This document shows positions 61,295-64,000 of a stretch of 64,000 nucleotides of DNA, in pieces. The stretch's first letter is position 1. The number at the start of each line of letters is the position of its first letter. Made by a program: the position numbers and the translations under genes. Source of the DNA: Fen-455 sp050012675 (lineage in GTDB: Bacteria > Actinomycetota > Acidimicrobiia > Acidimicrobiales > Bog-793); contig JBEKGS010000005.1 in the NCBI GenBank assembly GCA_050012675.1, positions 54,513 to 118,512 on the forward strand, read 5' to 3'. The notes under the pieces were generated by a model. It saw only the letters and a list, made by a program, of their open reading frames with translations, was not told the origin of the DNA and ran no database searches.

Positions 61295-62592
61295 CAGTCG
61301 CGCCTGTCGTGCGATCCCTGCCACGCGGCGAGGTGGACCTGCCCCGGGTTCGCCTTGTGCGCCAGCTGTTCAACGTGCCACCGCCTGTCGACGTGGCGGC
61401 GGAGGTTGCTAACCAGTGGCGCGGGCTGGAGCCCCGCATCAACTTGCCTGTCGGCTCCAAGATCGCGGTGGCCGTCGGCAGCAGAGGCATCGACGGCCTG
61501 CTGCCGGCAGTGCGGTCCGTCGTCGACGAGCTGCGATCTGCCGGCTGCGAGCCGTTCATAGTGCCGGCGATGGGTTCTCACGGCGGCGCGACCGCGGCGG
61601 GCCAGACCGAGGTTCTCGCGGGCCTCGGCATCACCGCGGATGCGGCAAACGCACCGATCCGGGCCACCATGGACGTCGTGCCGGTGGGCACTGCGGGCGA
61701 TGTACCGCTGTGCGTGGACCGTCTTGCCGCCGAGTCGGACGGCATCGTTGTCGTGAACCGCGTGAAGCCGCACACGGACTTCGCGGGGCCGATGGGAAGC
61801 GGCCTGTTGAAGATGCTCTGCATCGGACTCGGCAACCAGGCCGGCGCCGACCGACTGCACAGGGAGGGCGTGGCCCGGGACCTCGGCGAGGTCGTGCGCG
61901 AAGCGGCTGCCGTCATCCTGCAGCGGGTACCGGTGGTGTTCGGCGTGGCCATCCTGGAAAACCAGCAGCACCGGGCCTGTGAGGTTCGCCTCGTGCCCGG
62001 GTCTGACATCGAGGCTACGGAGCTGGCACTTCAGGATGTCGCGCGAGGGCTTCTTCCCGGTCTTCCTCTCGACGACATAGACCTTTTGATCATCGACGAG
62101 ATGGGCAAGGACGTAAGTGGGGCGGGCCTGGACCCCAATGTCATCGGGCGCTCGCTCGGGCCTTGGCAGGTCAAACGCGACCGGCCCCGCATCACGCGGA
62201 TCTTCGTTCGTGACCTCACCCCAGCCTCGGAGGGCAACGCCTGCGGCCTCGGGTTCATCGACGTCACCACTCCACAACTGATCGAGAAGGTCGACCTCGA
62301 GGTGACCGCAGTCAACGCCATCACGGCTTGTTTCCCCGAGGACATGCGTCTGCCGCTGACGCTTCCGACCGAACGTGACGCCATCGGCGCCATGCTCGAC
62401 ACGCTGCGGCCCTTCACGGGAGAGGACCTGCGCCTGGTGCACATCAAGAGCACGCTGGCGCTCGAGCGTCTCGTCGTGTCAGAGGGGTGCCTGGCAGGCC
62501 TCAGGGGTCGGCCAGACGTGGTCGTCGAAGAAGAACCAGTGCTCCTGCGATTCGACGAAGAGGACCGACTGGTCTCTCCTCTGTCGGGATAG
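61291..62592 (+). CDS. LarA-like / DUF2088 family protein (nickel-dependent racemase superfamily)
   Basis: 433 residues. N-terminal lobe has VAVGSRGID and VPAMGSHGGATAAGQTEVL (around 92-110), then VVVNRVKPHTDFAGPMGSGLLKML (about 152-175), typical of the DUF2088 branch of the lactate-racemase superfamily. True LarA uses a nickel-pincer nucleotide made by LarB, LarE and LarC, none of which is in this window. The His pair of LarA (about residues 96 and 161 here) appears kept. It probably racemises or epimerises a 2-hydroxy acid. GTG start overlaps the AcnX small subunit. Confidence 0.75.
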   Translation: MTVAPVVRSLPRGEVDLPRVRLVRQLFNVPPPVDVAAEVANQWRGLEPRINLPVGSKIAVAVGSRGIDGLLPAVRSVVDELRSAGCEPFIVPAMGSHGGATAAGQTEVLAGLGITADAANAPIRATMDVVPVGTAGDVPLCVDRLAAESDGIVVVNRVKPHTDFAGPMGSGLLKMLCIGLGNQAGADRLHREGVARDLGEVVREAAAVILQRVPVVFGVAILENQQHRACEVRLVPGSDIEATELALQDVARGLLPGLPLDDIDLLIIDEMGKDVSGAGLDPNVIGRSLGPWQVKRDRPRITRIFVRDLTPASEGNACGLGFIDVTTPQLIEKVDLEVTAVNAITACFPEDMRLPLTLPTERDAIGAMLDTLRPFTGEDLRLVHIKSTLALERLVVSEGCLAGLRGRPDVVVEEEPVLLRFDEEDRLVSPLSG

Positions 62593-62714
62593 GCGCGCCG
62601 GAAGGCAGGGTCAGTCCAGCCTGTGAGGCGCTCGCCCGACTGCGCGTGGTCCGACACCACAAGAACCTGTCCCGACGCTGCGCGGGACAACTTACGCGTG
62701 GCTTCAAGATCCGA

Positions 62715-63431
62715 TCAGAGAGCGTCGAGAACGTTCCGGAGCGCGGCTACGACCTTGGCTGGCTCAGGATCCTCCACGACGTAGCGACCGAACACCAGCC
62801 CGGCAACCGCCGAGCCGAGTTGGCGGACCCGGGACAGCATCTCGTCGAGACCCGCTTGGCGCGCGCCGCCCAACAACAGCACGGGTATCGACGCGTACTC
62901 CGTGACCTCCAAGAGGGTTCCGTCGCTCGGAGGCGGGATCTTCGCAATGTCGGCTCCGGCCTCTGCCGCCCTGCGGATCGACTGGCGGAGGTTGGACGCG
63001 GTGTGCACGGCAACTTGCTCGAATCCCCCAGGGACGACCTCTGCCATCACAGGTAGCTCCCAGCGGTCAGCATGAATCGCCAGTGCCTCGAGGCAGCGCA
63101 TGGTCGCAACCTCACGGTCGGAATACGGGTAGACCTCGTACTTCAACGCGGATGCCCCGAAAGCGACGGCCTGTTCGACGACTTGCTGCGGCTCCTGGTG
63201 ATCCTGGCTGACGCTGATCACAACGGCCCGACCGGCGAGGTGGCTCTCGAAGTGACGAGCCGTGGACTGCGTCAGCAGCACCGCGTCGACGTCGGCAGGT
63301 TGAAGGTTCTGCAGGACTCGGCCTGGGTCAGCCAATGAGGCGACGTGTATCGCACGTGGCTGATCCATCGCGACTATCAACGCCTTGCGACCAGGTGGCA
63401 ACAGGCGGTGCAACTTGAGAGTACGGCCCAT
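62715..63431 (-). CDS. DhnA/LacD-type class I aldolase family protein
   Basis: 238 residues from ATG 63431; the GTG at 63497 adds a Cys-rich leader with little support. A TIM-barrel aldolase: VAMDQPRAI at the first strand, Schiff-base Lys probably in ALKYEVYPY (about residue 120), GADIAKIPPPSDGT and LLLGGARQ. Relatives include fructose-bisphosphate aldolase class I, LsrF and ADH synthase. Substrate unknown. Opposite strand to the LarA-like gene; directly downstream of the ribose-type permease end, so possibly part of a sugar-catabolic operon. Confidence 0.75.
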   Translation of the reverse strand: MGRTLKLHRLLPPGRKALIVAMDQPRAIHVASLADPGRVLQNLQPADVDAVLLTQSTARHFESHLAGRAVVISVSQDHQEPQQVVEQAVAFGASALKYEVYPYSDREVATMRCLEALAIHADRWELPVMAEVVPGGFEQVAVHTASNLRQSIRRAAEAGADIAKIPPPSDGTLLEVTEYASIPVLLLGGARQAGLDEMLSRVRQLGSAVAGLVFGRYVVEDPEPAKVVAALRNVLDAL

Positions 63432-63539
63432 GTCGGTTGTGTTAGCACACCTCGGACACTTGAAGTCGCGTCCCAGCTCCACCCTTGCTAGTCGCACTTG
63501 TCCGGCGCTGTTGACGGGGCGCTCTTGTCAGAGAGCCAG

Positions 63540-63803
63540 GCTCCGCCAGACGCCTTCTCATAAACACAACACACGCCCGGCTGACATGCGCTGGCCAGGC
63601 GTGTCAGGCAGACCTCGCTAGCAATTAGGCCGAGGTCTTGTAGTCCTGCGAAATCGTGGGGTCGCTGGCGTTGGCGGACGGGTCGACCACGTTGGGCGCG
63701 TATACCGACGTCTTGATCATGGACCTATACCCGATGAGGAAGTCGTAGGCGCACTGCGGAGTCAGCGAGACTTTCTCGGCCAACTCAACGCTCCGCCAGA
63801 CGC
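63540..63803. repeat. 14-base direct repeat flanking the short doubtful frame
   Basis: The sequence GCTCCGCCAGACGC occurs at 63540-63553 and 63790-63803, the second copy inside the end of the permease gene. The 236 bases between carry only the doubtful short frame. This could mark a small duplication or insertion; it may be chance. Confidence 0.3.
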
Positions 63804-63855
63804 AGTCGGACCTGGTCACCGGCCACGGCGGCGACGACAATGACGCCAGTCGCAA
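63625..63855 (-). CDS. Short open frame after the permease, doubtful
   Basis: 76 codons from ATG 63855, whose first 23 overlap the end of the ribose-type permease in another frame. The remainder, from TTG 63783, reads LAEKVSLTPQCAYDFLIGYRS and ends QDYKTSA; this could be the tail of a periplasmic binding protein or a remnant. No family recognised. It lies between two copies of a 14-base direct repeat, which suggests a rearranged segment. Confidence 0.2.
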   Translation of the reverse strand: MRLASLSSPPWPVTRSDCVWRSVELAEKVSLTPQCAYDFLIGYRSMIKTSVYAPNVVDPSANASDPTISQDYKTSA

Positions 63856-64000
63856 CTTCCTGCCAGCTGCCGCTGACCCCGATCAGAACCAGGCCTGTGA
63901 CCAAAAGGGCGATGATGAAGGTACCCACGACCGTGCCGAGCATGTGACCCCGACCGCCGAACAGACTCGCGCCACCGATGACGACGGCGGCGATGGCATT
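63785..64000 (-). CDS. Ribose/sugar-type ABC transporter permease (RbsC-like), C-terminal part only
   Basis: 71 residues are visible; the gene continues beyond the right edge. The sequence starts NAIAAVVIGGASLFGGRGHMLGT, the typical last permease loop of RbsC/BPD_transp_2 proteins, and continues with the final helix and a short basic tail RLRLAER. It would import ribose or a similar sugar with a binding protein and ATPase presumably outside the window. The downstream aldolase gene, on the same strand, fits a sugar-use operon. TGA stop at 63785-63787. Confidence 0.85.
   Translation of the reverse strand, partial: NAIAAVVIGGASLFGGRGHMLGTVVGTFIIALLVTGLVLIGVSGSWQEVATGVIVVAAVAGDQVRLRLAER

Noticed and set aside
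1..64000. tRNA, rRNA, CRISPR, insertion sequences, prophage
   Set aside because: No cloverleaf, rRNA stretch, regular repeat-spacer array, transposase or integrase was found in reading the window.

Overview
The window is high-GC bacterial DNA (roughly two thirds G+C by eye) with dense genes, many GTG/TTG starts and frequent 4-base ATGA/GTGA/TTGA gene overlaps. A mycothiol-conjugate amidase (Mca), the PspA/PspAA/HtpX/PspAB stress operon, an actinobacterial-type MoeA carrying a C-terminal substrate-binding-like domain, and a PabB-PabC fusion together point to a high-GC actinomycete (Actinomycetota, possibly Acidimicrobiia). The class is an inference. No rRNA, tRNA, CRISPR, transposase or phage gene was seen.  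Layout. 0-4.2 kb: the end of a type IV pilus minor-pilin (PilW/PilX-like) operon. 4.3-15.4 kb: housekeeping and envelope genes (XthA; the psp operon; Mca; SCP2; ChbG-like; SPFH; PAP2; RecB-like nuclease; alpha/beta hydrolase; DedA; a secreted protein). 15.5-19.3 kb: HisN, HutI, signal peptidase I and a CHAP-type hydrolase behind a hairpin-rich leader. 19.3-25.9 kb: a molybdenum-cofactor operon (DUF6457, a MobA-MoaD-like fusion, MoeA-PBP), PabBC and an aldehyde dehydrogenase. 26.1-38.6 kb: a peptide/opine-type ABC transporter whose binding-protein gene is split from its permease/ATPase genes by an IclR-headed catabolic cluster (alcohol dehydrogenase, Fae-like protein, and SDR, FAD oxidase and FGGY kinase matching E. 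coli YgcW/YgcU/YgcE).  The most interesting block is 38.9-45.8 kb. Five overlapping genes encode a cyclic-amide hydrolase, a divergent urocanase, a DUF917/S-methyl-thiohydantoin-desulfurase protein, an M20 carbamoylase and a histidine-ammonia-lyase-fold protein that has lost the Ala-Ser-Gly MIO triad. Read together they fit ergothioneine (or S-methyl-ergothioneine) breakdown to glutamate: ergothionase, thiourocanate hydratase, thiohydantoin desulfurase, hydantoin-propionate hydrolase, N-carbamoyl-glutamate hydrolase. An MFS carrier and a LysR regulator follow.  From 48 to 62.6 kb lie Amt, a hypothetical membrane protein, Fhs, FchA, a DUF1638 protein, FtcD, and a tight operon NCS1 permease - canonical HutU - aconitase X large and small subunits - LarA-like (DUF2088) protein. 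HutI at 16 kb, HutU at 58 kb and FtcD/Fhs/FchA can together carry urocanate to glutamate and recover the one-carbon unit, but no MIO-containing HutH is present here. The AcnX + LarA-like pair fused translationally to HutU suggests an undescribed feeder of the urocanate pathway, for example from an imidazole 2-hydroxy acid. The right edge holds a DhnA-type aldolase and the C-terminus of a ribose-type ABC permease.
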